Assembly: GCF_002269385.1 (NCBI RefSeq)
Contig: NZ_CP022957.1
Coordinates: 2,723,001 to 2,787,000, forward strand
Origin: Maribacter cobaltidurans
GTDB taxonomy: Bacteria; Bacteroidota; Bacteroidia; Flavobacteriales; Flavobacteriaceae
Direction of reading: 5' to 3'
Length of the DNA stretch: 64,000 nucleotides
Shown here: positions 9,109 through 18,600 of the stretch, piece after piece
Layout of the letters: each line of letters opens with the position of its first letter
Numbering within the stretch: position 1 is the first letter of the stretch
The notes under the pieces: model-generated
The model's input: only the letters and a program-made list of their open reading frames with translations
What the model was told of the DNA's origin: nothing
Database searches by the model: none
Translations under genes and position numbers: made by a program

Positions 9109-12100
9109 ATGCTTAATAATATCATAAAATACTTTTTAGAGAACAAACTAGTTACTGTTCTCATTTTAATAACTTTAATTACTTGGGGAGTTGTTACTTC
9201 TCCTTTTAATTGGGATACAGGGTTTCTCCCAAAAGATCCCGTACCGGTCGATGCTATACCCGATATTGGGGAAAACCAACAAATCGTTTTCACACAATGG
9301 CCAGGGCGTTCCCCACAGGATATCGAGGATCAGATATCCTATCCTATGACTACCTATTTGTTGGGTATACCAGGGGTAAAAACCATTCGTAGTTCTTCCA
9401 TATTCGGATTCTCCATGATCAATATTATTTTTGATGAGCAAACCGAGTTTTACTGGTCCCGATCCCGGATTTTGGAAAAATTGAACTCTCTTCCGGCAGG
9501 CCTGTTGCCCGATGGTGTAACCCCAGCTTTAGGACCTGACGCTACAGCATTAGGGCAAGTATATTGGTATACGCTGGAGGGTAGGGATAAAAATGGCAAT
9601 CCCACTGGTGGTTGGGACTTGCATGAAATTCGCACCGCACAGGACTTTTATGTAAAATACGGTTTAAATGCTGTTGAAGGTGTTTCAGAAGTAGCTTCGA
9701 TTGGTGGTTATGTACAGGAATATCAAATAGATGTAAATCCTGATGCCCTTAAAGCCTATAACATTCCCTTGCATAAGGTTATGCAAGCCGTTCAAAAATC
9801 CAATAGGGACGTAGGCGCAAAAACCATCGAAGTCAATCAGGCGGAATATTTGGTAAGGGGCTTGGGGTACATCAAGAAAACTGAAGATATAGAAAAAGCG
9901 GTTGTTGCTGTCCAGGATAACGTTCCTGTACGTATCAAAGATATTGGAGTGGTCAGTTTAGGTCCAGCGACGCGTAGAGGAGTGCTTGATAAAGGGGGTG
10001 CAGAAGTTGTTGGGGGTGTTGTAGTGGCCCGTTACGGTTCCAACCCCTTGGCGGTTATCAACAATGTCAAGGATAAAATAAAAGAAATTGCACCTGGGTT
10101 ACCAAAAAAGACCTTGGCCAATGGTGTTGAAAGCCAATTGACTGTTGTGCCATTTTATGACCGTACTCAACTTATACATGAAACCATTGGCACGCTCGAA
10201 AATGCCTTATCCCATGAGATTTTAATCAGTATCATTGTTGTATTGGTACTTGTCCTCAATTTAAGGGCTTCCATTATTATTTCAAGCCTGTTGCCCGTTG
10301 GGGTATTGATGACCTTTATCGTCATGCAATATGCCGGTGTCGACGCCAATGTCGTTGCTCTATCAGGCATTGCCATTGCTATTGGTGTTATGGTGGATGT
10401 GGGAATCGTATTTGTTGAAAATATTATTAGGCACTTGGAAATGCCAGAGAATCATGGCGTTAAAGGGAAAGAGCTTATGCAAGTAATTTATAAGGCAACT
10501 GTAGAAGTAGCTTCAGCCATTACAACAGCATTGGCCACTACGGTTGTAAGTTTCGTGCCAGTTTTTGCCATGCAATCGGCCGAAGGAAAATTATTCAGGC
10601 CTTTAGCGTTTACCAAGACCTTTGCGTTGTTAAGTGCGTTTGTTTTAGGTATTATTGTATTGCCAGCACTGGCCCATTTTGTAATGGGAGTGAATTATGA
10701 CAAAAAACGCGTACGCCGTTTTTGGTCTATATTATTGATTGTTGCAGGTATTGTATTTGCTATTTATGCCCATATGTGGCTGCCGTTGGTTATAACGCTG
10801 ATCGGATTGAATAATTTATTGGAGCCTAAATGGCCAGAGAAATATAAATTGTACCCCAATTATATCAATTTAGGACTAACGATTTTCATCGCTTCTTTTT
10901 TCCTTACAGAGGAGTGGATGCCATTAGGACCTCAAAACGGGATCATCATAAACTATATTTTTGTGCTGTTTTTGATCGGAATTATTTTGGCGGCGTTATT
11001 AGCCATTGTACATTTCTATACCCCGGTATTACGATGGTGTTTGCAGAACAAAGGAAAATTTATGCTAATACCTTTTGTGACGCTGTTTTTCGGGGTTTTG
11101 GTTTGGATTGGCTTCGACAGTTCTTTCGGAATTGTTGCCAAAGGCCTTGAATCCGTAGGATGGAAAAGCGTTCGGCAATCCTCTGGTTGGCAGGCGGCTT
11201 CAAATAGATTTCCTGGTATAGGGTCGGAGTTTATGCCATCACTCAACGAAGGGTCGTTCCTATTGATGCCTACCTCAATGCCACATTCTGGGGTAGAATA
11301 TAATAAGAATATAGCAGGACAGCTGGATATGCTGTTGGGAAATATCCCCGAAGTAGAATTGGTCGTGGGTAAGTTAGGTAGGGTAGAATCGGCACTCGAT
11401 CCGGCACCTATTTCCATGTTTGAAAACATCATCAATTACAAGCCTGAATTTATTTTAGATGAAGAAGGTCATAGGGTCCATTTTAAAGTGGATAAGGAAG
11501 ATAGGTTTATTACCAAACAAAAGGACACCCTGACCAATGAAGAAGCCTTAAAACAGGGAATTACCAAAAAAGATTTGATAGAGGACGACAATGGCGAATT
11601 TTTCCGCAACTGGAGGCCACAGATTAAATCGCCGAACGATATTTGGGACGAAATTGTTAAGGTCACAAAAATTCCTGGTATAACATCGGCTCCCAAATTA
11701 CAGCCCATTGAGACCCGGTTGGTCATGTTGCAAACAGGAATGCGTGCTCCCATGGGGATAAAGGTATTTGGGCCAGATTTAAAAACAATAGAAGAATTTG
11801 GAATGCAATTGGAGGGTATTTTAAAAGAAGTTCCTTCAGTAAAAGCAGAGGCCGTATTTGCGGACCGAATTGTTGGAAAACCCTATTTGCACCTTAATAT
11901 TAATAGAGATGAAATATCCAGATATGGACTTAACGTGGAAGATGTACAGCAAAGCATTGAAACCGCCATTGGTGGTATGAAAGTTACTTCTACAGTCGAA
12001 GGTAGGGAACGGTTTCCTGTAAGGGTGCGTTATCCAAGGGAATTAAGGGATGATCCAGAGTCTTTAAGTAAAATATTGATTCCCACCCCAGTAGGAGCTC

Positions 12101-12945
12101 AAATTCCACTATCACAAGTAGTTGATTTTGAATATGTAAGAGGGCCACAGGCCATCAAAAGTGAAAACACCTTTTTGGTGGGCTATGTTCTTTTTGATAA
12201 ACGCGATGGCTTTGCAGAAGTAGATGTTGTGAACGACGCGCAAGAAGCCATTCAAAAAAGAATTGATACAGGGGAATTAACCGTACCAGCGGGAATTAGT
12301 TACAAATTTTCTGGTAGTTATGAAAACCAAATCAGGGCAGTGAAAAGATTGTCCATTGTTATACCAATCAGTTTAATTGTTATATTCCTGCTGCTGTTCT
12401 TCCAATTTAAAACAGTAATAGCATCATCCATTCACTTTTCGGGTGTATTTGTTGCTTTTGCAGGAGGGTTTATCATGTTGTGGCTTTATGGACAGGATTG
12501 GTTCATGAATTTCGCCATATCCGGTGTTAATATGCGCGACCTGTTTCAAATGCATACCATCAATTTAAGTGTTGCTGTTTGGGTAGGATTTATTGCCCTT
12601 TTTGGCATCGCAACAGATGATGGTGTGATTATGGGAACCTATATCCATCAGGTTTTTGAGGAAAAGAACCCACAAACCATTCCAGATGTAAGGGCGGCAG
12701 TACTGGAGGCTGGAAAGAAAAGAGTCCGTCCGGCAATGATGACGGCAGCGGTGGCCATTATTGCACTTTTGCCTGTGCTTACCTCAACAGGAAAAGGGGC
12801 AGACATAATGATTCCCATGGCAATTCCGACCTTTGGGGGGATGGCCATTCAAATCATGACCATGTTTGTAGTACCTGTATTACAGGCATATTGGAGGGAA
12901 ACGGTCATTAAAAATCAAAATAAGAAATTGAAAAAAATACAATAA
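9109..12945 (+). CDS. cusA: CusA/CzcA family heavy-metal efflux RND permease
   Basis: This 1278-aa inner-membrane pump protein has the RND layout: an N-terminal helix, a large periplasmic loop, then helices with the proton-relay motif G-V-M-V-D-x-x-I-V-x-x-E-N (D430, E437), a second periplasmic loop, and the C-terminal helix bundle. An M-L-x-T-G segment in the second loop aligns by eye with a copper-ligand Met region of E. coli CusA. It is about 230 aa longer than CusA: extra hydrophobic helices lie at about 535-680, and a charged insert in the second loop. Such long forms are common in Bacteroidetes. It exports Cu(I)/Ag(I) (inferred) with the TolC-type gene starting 2 bp after it and the CusB gene beyond. 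Confidence 0.93.
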   Translation: MLNNIIKYFLENKLVTVLILITLITWGVVTSPFNWDTGFLPKDPVPVDAIPDIGENQQIVFTQWPGRSPQDIEDQISYPMTTYLLGIPGVKTIRSSSIFGFSMINIIFDEQTEFYWSRSRILEKLNSLPAGLLPDGVTPALGPDATALGQVYWYTLEGRDKNGNPTGGWDLHEIRTAQDFYVKYGLNAVEGVSEVASIGGYVQEYQIDVNPDALKAYNIPLHKVMQAVQKSNRDVGAKTIEVNQAEYLVRGLGYIKKTEDIEKAVVAVQDNVPVRIKDIGVVSLGPATRRGVLDKGGAEVVGGVVVARYGSNPLAVINNVKDKIKEIAPGLPKKTLANGVESQLTVVPFYDRTQLIHETIGTLENALSHEILISIIVVLVLVLNLRASIIISSLLPVGVLMTFIVMQYAGVDANVVALSGIAIAIGVMVDVGIVFVENIIRHLEMPENHGVKGKELMQVIYKATVEVASAITTALATTVVSFVPVFAMQSAEGKLFRPLAFTKTFALLSAFVLGIIVLPALAHFVMGVNYDKKRVRRFWSILLIVAGIVFAIYAHMWLPLVITLIGLNNLLEPKWPEKYKLYPNYINLGLTIFIASFFLTEEWMPLGPQNGIIINYIFVLFLIGIILAALLAIVHFYTPVLRWCLQNKGKFMLIPFVTLFFGVLVWIGFDSSFGIVAKGLESVGWKSVRQSSGWQAASNRFPGIGSEFMPSLNEGSFLLMPTSMPHSGVEYNKNIAGQLDMLLGNIPEVELVVGKLGRVESALDPAPISMFENIINYKPEFILDEEGHRVHFKVDKEDRFITKQKDTLTNEEALKQGITKKDLIEDDNGEFFRNWRPQIKSPNDIWDEIVKVTKIPGITSAPKLQPIETRLVMLQTGMRAPMGIKVFGPDLKTIEEFGMQLEGILKEVPSVKAEAVFADRIVGKPYLHLNINRDEISRYGLNVEDVQQSIETAIGGMKVTSTVEGRERFPVRVRYPRELRDDPESLSKILIPTPVGAQIPLSQVVDFEYVRGPQAIKSENTFLVGYVLFDKRDGFAEVDVVNDAQEAIQKRIDTGELTVPAGISYKFSGSYENQIRAVKRLSIVIPISLIVIFLLLFFQFKTVIASSIHFSGVFVAFAGGFIMLWLYGQDWFMNFAISGVNMRDLFQMHTINLSVAVWVGFIALFGIATDDGVIMGTYIHQVFEEKNPQTIPDVRAAVLEAGKKRVRPAMMTAAVAIIALLPVLTSTGKGADIMIPMAIPTFGGMAIQIMTMFVVPVLQAYWRETVIKNQNKKLKKIQ

Positions 12946-12946
12946 A

Positions 12947-14170
12947 ATGAAAAATGTATTCACAATAATACTTGTCTTAATAAGTATGGGATTATATAGC
13001 CAGACTTTAGAGGAATACTTTAAGATAGCGGCAGAAAACAATCCGGGATTGCTTTCGCAGTACAAGGAGTTTGAAGCGGTATTGCAAAAAGTGCCGCAGG
13101 TAAGCACCTTGCCAGATCCTTCGCTTTCTTTTGGATATTTTGTTTCACCGGTGGAAACCAGGGTTGGACCACAAAAAGCTAGGTTTTCATTGACCCAAAT
13201 GTTCCCTTGGTTTGGAACTTTAAAAGCACAAGGTGATGCCGCAGCACTTATGGCAGAAGCCAAGTATCAATCCTTTTTGGATGCCAAGAACAAATTGTAC
13301 TATGAGGTTTCAGCGGCTTATTTTCCTTTGTACGAACTCCAAGAATGGATGAAAATTGAAGAAAGGAATATTGAAATTCTAGAGTCGTATAAGACCATTT
13401 CCAATTCAAAATTTAAAAATGGTGTAGGAACCTTGGTGGATGTCTTGAGAGTAGATATTTTTTTAAAGGAATCACAGACAAATCTGGAAATACTGAAAAA
13501 AAAGGAACGCCCGCTTTTAACAACTTTCAATAAATTATTAAACCGTGGTGAATTTGAACCGGTATCTATTTCTGAAACCCTTGAAATTGACATGTTGTCC
13601 TTTGATAATGGTAAAGATTCCCTTTTGGTAGATCATCCACTCTTAAATTCTTTGGAATTGAAGGTAAAGGCTGTAGAGGCCTCTGAACGGGCGGCTATTA
13701 AACAAGGTTTCCCAAAAATCGGCCTTGGCTTGGACTATGTAATGGTAGATAAACGTACCGATATGGTTGTGCCTGACAATGGCAAGGATGTATTAATGCC
13801 AATGGTAACCCTAAGCCTGCCTATTTTTAGGAAAAAGTATAAGGCAGCCGTAAAGGAAGCGCAATTAATGCAGGAAAGTTATTCGCTACAAAAGACAGAA
13901 ATGACCAATTCATTATTATCAAATTACGAAATGGCCTTTTTTGATATTGAACAACAAACCGAGTTGGTGTCACTTTTCGATGAACAAATAACAGAGTCGG
14001 AACAGGCACTTAATCTGTTGTTTACGTCCTATGGGAATTCTGGAAAGGACTTCGAAGAGGTATTGAGAATGCAGCAACAATTGTTAAAGTACGATAAACT
14101 AAAAATAACCGCATTGAAACAATATAAAATAGCATTGGCTAAATTAAATTATATCACTGCAAAAAAATAA
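12947..14170 (+). CDS. TolC family outer-membrane efflux protein (CusC-like)
   Basis: This 407-aa protein has a signal peptide (about 1-18) and two outer-membrane-efflux repeats rich in long amphipathic helices, with the S-T-L-P-D-P-S-L-x-F and Q-M-F-P-W-F-G segments typical of metal-efflux TolC homologues. It forms the outer-membrane duct of the tripartite pump. It starts one base after the cusA stop, so the two are translationally coupled. No lipobox cysteine is seen, unlike E. coli CusC. Confidence 0.9.
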   Translation: MKNVFTIILVLISMGLYSQTLEEYFKIAAENNPGLLSQYKEFEAVLQKVPQVSTLPDPSLSFGYFVSPVETRVGPQKARFSLTQMFPWFGTLKAQGDAAALMAEAKYQSFLDAKNKLYYEVSAAYFPLYELQEWMKIEERNIEILESYKTISNSKFKNGVGTLVDVLRVDIFLKESQTNLEILKKKERPLLTTFNKLLNRGEFEPVSISETLEIDMLSFDNGKDSLLVDHPLLNSLELKVKAVEASERAAIKQGFPKIGLGLDYVMVDKRTDMVVPDNGKDVLMPMVTLSLPIFRKKYKAAVKEAQLMQESYSLQKTEMTNSLLSNYEMAFFDIEQQTELVSLFDEQITESEQALNLLFTSYGNSGKDFEEVLRMQQQLLKYDKLKITALKQYKIALAKLNYITAKK

Positions 14171-14174
14171 ACAA

Positions 14175-14300
14175 ATGAAATGAGCATAAATTTTTTCATC
14201 GACATATTTACCTACTGGGATGAATAAAATTTGTGCGAATTACTTAATGTCTTAAAATTTTTAAGGCATTAATCTTCAAAAAATTAAAAATTTTATACAG
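14175..14300 (+). promoter_or_regulatory. Duplicated leader, copy 1, with 25-bp dyad (14246-14270)
   Basis: This 130-bp gap inside the pump operon holds the dyad AATGTCTTAAAA-T-TTTTAAGGCATT, one mismatch (T/G, a wobble in RNA) from perfect. Exactly 30 nt separate it from the ATG at 14301. A near-identical copy, with the same 30-nt spacing and 29 of those 30 bases identical, stands before 27140. Both leaders also begin with atgaaatgagcat and share tgcgaatt. It looks like an operator or an RNA hairpin controlling both genes. No TAnnTTTG box is evident in it. Confidence 0.7.
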
Positions 14301-16100
14301 ATGAAAACAGAAACAAAAAAAATCATAAAAGTGGCCGCATCTACCCTGGTTTTAGGCTTGTTGTTCGGGTGGCTATTGTTTGGAGGTTCAGAAAACAATA
14401 AAACAGATGAGCACCAACATACGGAAGAAGAAATAGCTGGAGAAACCATCTGGACCTGTTCCATGCATCCGCAGATCAGACAAAATGAACCAGGTGACTG
14501 CCCCATCTGTGGGATGGACTTAATTCCTTTGGGAGACGATAATGATTCAGAATTGGATCCCATGGTCATAAGCATGTCGCCAACAGCCATGCAGCTTGCC
14601 AACGTTTCAACAGCCGTAGTGGGCAAGACCAAGCCCATAAAGTTGCTTAAATTAAACGGCAAGGTTGAAGCCGATGAGCGGTCTGTATATTCCCAGTCAT
14701 CCCATATACCTGGACGTATAGAAAGACTTATGGTCAATTTTACAGGTGAGAATGTAAACCAAGGGCAGGTGATTGCTTCCATTTACTCCCCAGATTTGGT
14801 AAACGCCCAGGAAGAGCTTTTTGAAGCGAGAAAGATTGTTGAGACCCAGCCACAGCTTTTTGATGCCGCAAAGGAAAAATTAAAAAACTGGAAACTATCT
14901 GATAAGCAAATCGTACAAATCCTCGAATCTGGTATTGTTAAAGAAGAACTACCCATACATGCCGATGTTTCGGGCTATGTAACCGAAAAAATGGTAAACC
15001 TTGGCGACTATGTCAACAAGGGCAAAGCATTATATCAAATTGCAAATCTTTATAATATTTGGGTATTATTCGATGTCTATGAATCGGATATGGCTTGGGT
15101 AAAAAAGGATGATGAGGTAAGTTTTACTATCCCTTCTTTACCAGGGGAAACCTTTAAAGGTCGCATTTCTTATATTGACCCGGTAATCAATCCCATGACA
15201 AGGGTAGCAAAGGCCAGGGTGGAAATCAACAACAAAGGTTTAAAACTAAAGCCTGAAATGTTCGTTTCTGGCACGGTGGAAGCGAAATTGCCGATAAAAT
15301 CAGATGCTATCGTAGTTCCCAAAACCGCTGTGATGTGGACAGGACAGCGTTCTGTAGTATATGTTAAGAATACATCTGCAAAAGGTGTGAATTTTATGAT
15401 GCGCGAAGTAACTTTAGGACCCGGTTTGGGGAATGGTTTCGTGGTAAACAAAGGCTTGGATGATGGGGACGAAATAGCCATTAACGGAACATTCAGTATT
15501 GATGCCGCAGCACAATTAGCGGGTAAGCCTAGTATGATGAATCCTGAGGGTGGTCCTGCAATGACGGGGCATAATCATGGGGGTATGAATATGGGTGACA
15601 CTCCTAATTCTAAAGTGGAGTCTAAAAAATCAGTTCTAAAAAAAATAACAATTGGGCAGAATGCAAAAGATGCGCTTCAACCTCTTTTTACAAATTACAT
15701 TGATATGAAAGAGGCTCTAACCAAAGATGATATGGAAGGCGCAAAAACGGCAGGAGCAAAAATATTAAAGACTTTGGAAGGGGTTAACATGTCCTTGTAC
15801 ACAGGAGATTCACACAATGTTTGGATGGGGTTGAGCAGCGATTTAAAAAACACGCTTCAACATGTTCAGCATTTCAAAACGCTGGAAGACATTCGAAAAC
15901 CTTTCCAACAGGTATCCAGTACTATGATTGATTTGGAAAAGACATTTAGTCCTTATAACAAATCGTTATATGTGATGCACTGCCCAATGGCGAACAACAA
16001 TAAGGGAGCCGATTGGTTGAGTACAACAAAAGAAGTAAAGAATCCCTACTACGGAGAAGCAATGCTTACTTGTGGAGAAGTAAAAGAAGAAATACAATGA
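14301..16100 (+). CDS. cusB: CusB-type RND periplasmic adaptor with HMBD and C-terminal DUF3347
   Basis: This 599-aa protein has an N-terminal membrane anchor (about 8-28) and a heavy-metal-binding domain at 51-77 (W-T-C-S-M-H-P ... C-P-I-C-G-M-D-L). The membrane-fusion core follows at about 100-400, with barrel-sandwich and beta-barrel segments, a hairpin near A-Q-E-E-L-F-E-A-R, and the V-M-W-T-G-x-x-S-V-V-Y segment of CusB-like proteins. A Met/His-rich linker comes next, then DUF3347 at about 450-599, ending in C-P-M ... N-P-Y-Y-G ... C-G-E-V. It bridges CusA and the TolC duct and probably hands metal to the pump. The stop overlaps the next gene's start (ATGA). Confidence 0.92.
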   Translation: MKTETKKIIKVAASTLVLGLLFGWLLFGGSENNKTDEHQHTEEEIAGETIWTCSMHPQIRQNEPGDCPICGMDLIPLGDDNDSELDPMVISMSPTAMQLANVSTAVVGKTKPIKLLKLNGKVEADERSVYSQSSHIPGRIERLMVNFTGENVNQGQVIASIYSPDLVNAQEELFEARKIVETQPQLFDAAKEKLKNWKLSDKQIVQILESGIVKEELPIHADVSGYVTEKMVNLGDYVNKGKALYQIANLYNIWVLFDVYESDMAWVKKDDEVSFTIPSLPGETFKGRISYIDPVINPMTRVAKARVEINNKGLKLKPEMFVSGTVEAKLPIKSDAIVVPKTAVMWTGQRSVVYVKNTSAKGVNFMMREVTLGPGLGNGFVVNKGLDDGDEIAINGTFSIDAAAQLAGKPSMMNPEGGPAMTGHNHGGMNMGDTPNSKVESKKSVLKKITIGQNAKDALQPLFTNYIDMKEALTKDDMEGAKTAGAKILKTLEGVNMSLYTGDSHNVWMGLSSDLKNTLQHVQHFKTLEDIRKPFQQVSSTMIDLEKTFSPYNKSLYVMHCPMANNNKGADWLSTTKEVKNPYYGEAMLTCGEVKEEIQ

Positions 16101-18547
16101 AAACAAAAATGAAAACAAAATTAACATTATTATTTCTAGTTGCAATAACTACTGGTGTTTTTGCACAAGTAGTGCAAGTAGCAGAAGGTAATATATACAA
16201 CCTTCCTGTTAGAGAACATACTATAACTTTGCGTGAAGCAACTGTAAATAAAGCAGGAAAAAATGTTATGGGAATGACCGTTAACGGTACTATCCCAGGG
16301 CCAACTTTAGAATTTACTGAAGGAGAATACGCGGTTATTTACGTAAAAAATGAAATGAGCGAAGAAACTTCTGTGCATTGGCATGGTTTGTTATTACCTA
16401 ATTTTTATGATGGCGTACCCTATTTAACAACACCACCCATAGAACCTGGGCATACACAGAAATACGAATTTCCTATAAAACAATCTGGAACCTATTGGTA
16501 CCATTCACATACAATGTTGCAAGAACAAAGTGGTGTTTATGGTTCTATAGTCATTCATCCAAAAGAACAACTATTGGAGTACGACAAAGAATTGGTCTTG
16601 ATGTTGTCTGATTGGACCAACGAAAAACCAATGAATGTACTTCGCAATCTTAAACGAGGCAATGAATGGTACGGCATTAGAAAAGGAACGGCTACCCCAT
16701 TGAACCGAGTAATTAAACGAGGTGCCATGGGAGCGCAATTAAACTTTTGGAGACAGCGAATGGAAGGTGCCGATATAGCCGATGTGTATTATCCTGCCTT
16801 TTTAATTAACGGCGAAGAAAGTATTGAGTATCCTGAATTTAAACCCGGTGAGAAAGTTAGATTAAGGATTATAGATGGAGGGGCTTCTACCTCTTTTTGG
16901 ATGACTTTTGGAGGAGGAGACCCACTTTTAATTTCGGCTGATGGTCTTGATGTTGTGCCTGTTAAAAAGAACAAAACGTTCATAGGTATTGCAGAAACCT
17001 ACGATTTTATTGTAACCATTCCAGAAAAAGGAAAAATTGAATTTAGAATTACGGCACAGGATGGTTCTGGTACGGCTTCAGCCTTTCTTGGAACCGGCGA
17101 CGTGCTTCCTGCAGAGATTGTTCCGAGACCAGATAAGATTGGCATGATGCAGAAAATGGCAAAGATGGACATGAAAATGGGTGCACATGCATTAAAATAT
17201 CGCCCTAAAAAAGATGAACGCTATAAAATGAAGGAAGAATATGGGATGCAGATGGATAAGATGCAAGGAATGGACATGGGTAATTCCGAAATGAAAGATG
17301 ATGATATGAAAAATATGGATCATTCAAAAATGCAGGGCATGGAGATGAAGAAAGATTCCATAAAACAAGACAAGATGGAAGGCATGAAAAGGGATGACAT
17401 GAACATGGAAATGCCAAAGGACACAACGGCCATAGACCATACGAAAATGAAAGGTATGGCAATGAATATGCAAAAAGATACCATCAGAATGGATACCATG
17501 GCTGGGATGAAAATGGAAGGAATGGATTTGTTTTCAGAATACAATTACGATTATTTGAAGTCGCCCGAAATAACCACCTATGATAAGGATGTTCCAGTTA
17601 AGGAAATATTGCTGAACCTTACCGGAAATATGAACCGTTATATCTGGAGCATGAACGGGGTGCCATTGTCTGAGGCGGATAAAATAAAAATAAATAACAG
17701 GGAAGTTACCCGTATAATATTCAATAACCTTACCATGATGCACCACCCCATGCACCTGCACGGGCATTTCTTCAGAGTACTTAATGAAAATGGAGAGTAC
17801 TCACCATTAAAGCACACGGTAAATGTACCACCAATGCAAAAGGTAACCATTGAGTTTTATGGTAATAATGGCGACGAGTATGGTGATTGGTTTTTCCATT
17901 GTCATATTTTATATCACATGATGGGTGGTATGGCAAGGGTAGTATCTTATGATACACCAAGAGACCCAAGAATGAAAGGATATCCAGTTTCAAATTTGAT
18001 AGCCGAAACTAACAAATACTATACTTGGGGTATGGTTGATGCTGCTTCGCATACAACGGCTCTCAATATTATAAGCTCCAATATTAGAAATCAATTTAAT
18101 GCTTCTTTTGAATATGGATGGAACAAAAATTTAGAGGCCGAGGCAACCTACGAATATTACCTACACGATTATTTACGTGTTTTTGGAGGTGTAAATATTG
18201 AAAATGAAACCCGTAAAAGTCTTGACCAATTTAAAACAACCGCAGTGGTTGGGGTTCGCTATTTAACACCTTATTTATTTGCACTCGATGCCAGAATTGA
18301 TAATGAATTACGACCGAGAATTGGATTGGGGAGAAGCATTATGCTGTTCCCAAGATTTTCCGTTTTTGGCTATTATGAGTACCAAATAGATTTAGGATTT
18401 GTAAATGACTTACCTGCAAATAAAGACTTCACTTCAGAAACAGTTTGGAGTGCAGGTGCAGAATATTTTTTATCGAGAAACGTATCCCTTATGGGCAGCT
18501 ATGACAACCGTTTTGGTGGAGGTGGTGGGCTATCCGTGAGATTTTAA
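16097..18547 (+). CDS. Multicopper oxidase (CopA-like) fused to a C-terminal CopB-like beta-barrel
   Basis: Start chosen at ATG 16097, overlapping the previous stop and followed by a clear Sec signal peptide (816 aa); the longer upstream frame is a shadow of cusB. All copper-ligand motifs are present: H94-W-H96, H136-S-H138, H-H-P-M-H-L-H-G-H at 549-557, and H-C-H-x3-H-x3-G-M at 601-612. Between cupredoxin domains 2 and 3 lies a Met/His/Asp-rich linker (about 348-480) with repeated M-x-x-M and D-H-x-K-M units. Residues about 628-816 alternate polar and aromatic residues, with E-Y-x-Y-Y-L-like strands, and end in R-F, like CopB outer-membrane barrels. Copper-resistance oxidases convert periplasmic Cu(I) to Cu(II). 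The barrel would tether this enzyme to the outer membrane (inference). Confidence 0.88.
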   Translation: MKTKMKTKLTLLFLVAITTGVFAQVVQVAEGNIYNLPVREHTITLREATVNKAGKNVMGMTVNGTIPGPTLEFTEGEYAVIYVKNEMSEETSVHWHGLLLPNFYDGVPYLTTPPIEPGHTQKYEFPIKQSGTYWYHSHTMLQEQSGVYGSIVIHPKEQLLEYDKELVLMLSDWTNEKPMNVLRNLKRGNEWYGIRKGTATPLNRVIKRGAMGAQLNFWRQRMEGADIADVYYPAFLINGEESIEYPEFKPGEKVRLRIIDGGASTSFWMTFGGGDPLLISADGLDVVPVKKNKTFIGIAETYDFIVTIPEKGKIEFRITAQDGSGTASAFLGTGDVLPAEIVPRPDKIGMMQKMAKMDMKMGAHALKYRPKKDERYKMKEEYGMQMDKMQGMDMGNSEMKDDDMKNMDHSKMQGMEMKKDSIKQDKMEGMKRDDMNMEMPKDTTAIDHTKMKGMAMNMQKDTIRMDTMAGMKMEGMDLFSEYNYDYLKSPEITTYDKDVPVKEILLNLTGNMNRYIWSMNGVPLSEADKIKINNREVTRIIFNNLTMMHHPMHLHGHFFRVLNENGEYSPLKHTVNVPPMQKVTIEFYGNNGDEYGDWFFHCHILYHMMGGMARVVSYDTPRDPRMKGYPVSNLIAETNKYYTWGMVDAASHTTALNIISSNIRNQFNASFEYGWNKNLEAEATYEYYLHDYLRVFGGVNIENETRKSLDQFKTTAVVGVRYLTPYLFALDARIDNELRPRIGLGRSIMLFPRFSVFGYYEYQIDLGFVNDLPANKDFTSETVWSAGAEYFLSRNVSLMGSYDNRFGGGGGLSVRF

Positions 18548-18600
18548 TCATTCAATATATAAGTCAAATAAAAACAAGTATTAATCTAAATAAAAACAAA

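Noticed and set aside
16013..16096. 28-codon upstream extension of the multicopper oxidase
   Set aside because: It overlaps the cusB 3' end in another frame and would mask the clear signal peptide beginning at 16097.
17205..17993. Several minus-strand frames inside the multicopper oxidase gene
   Set aside because: They are antisense shadows produced by the Met/His/Asp-rich repeats of the linker.
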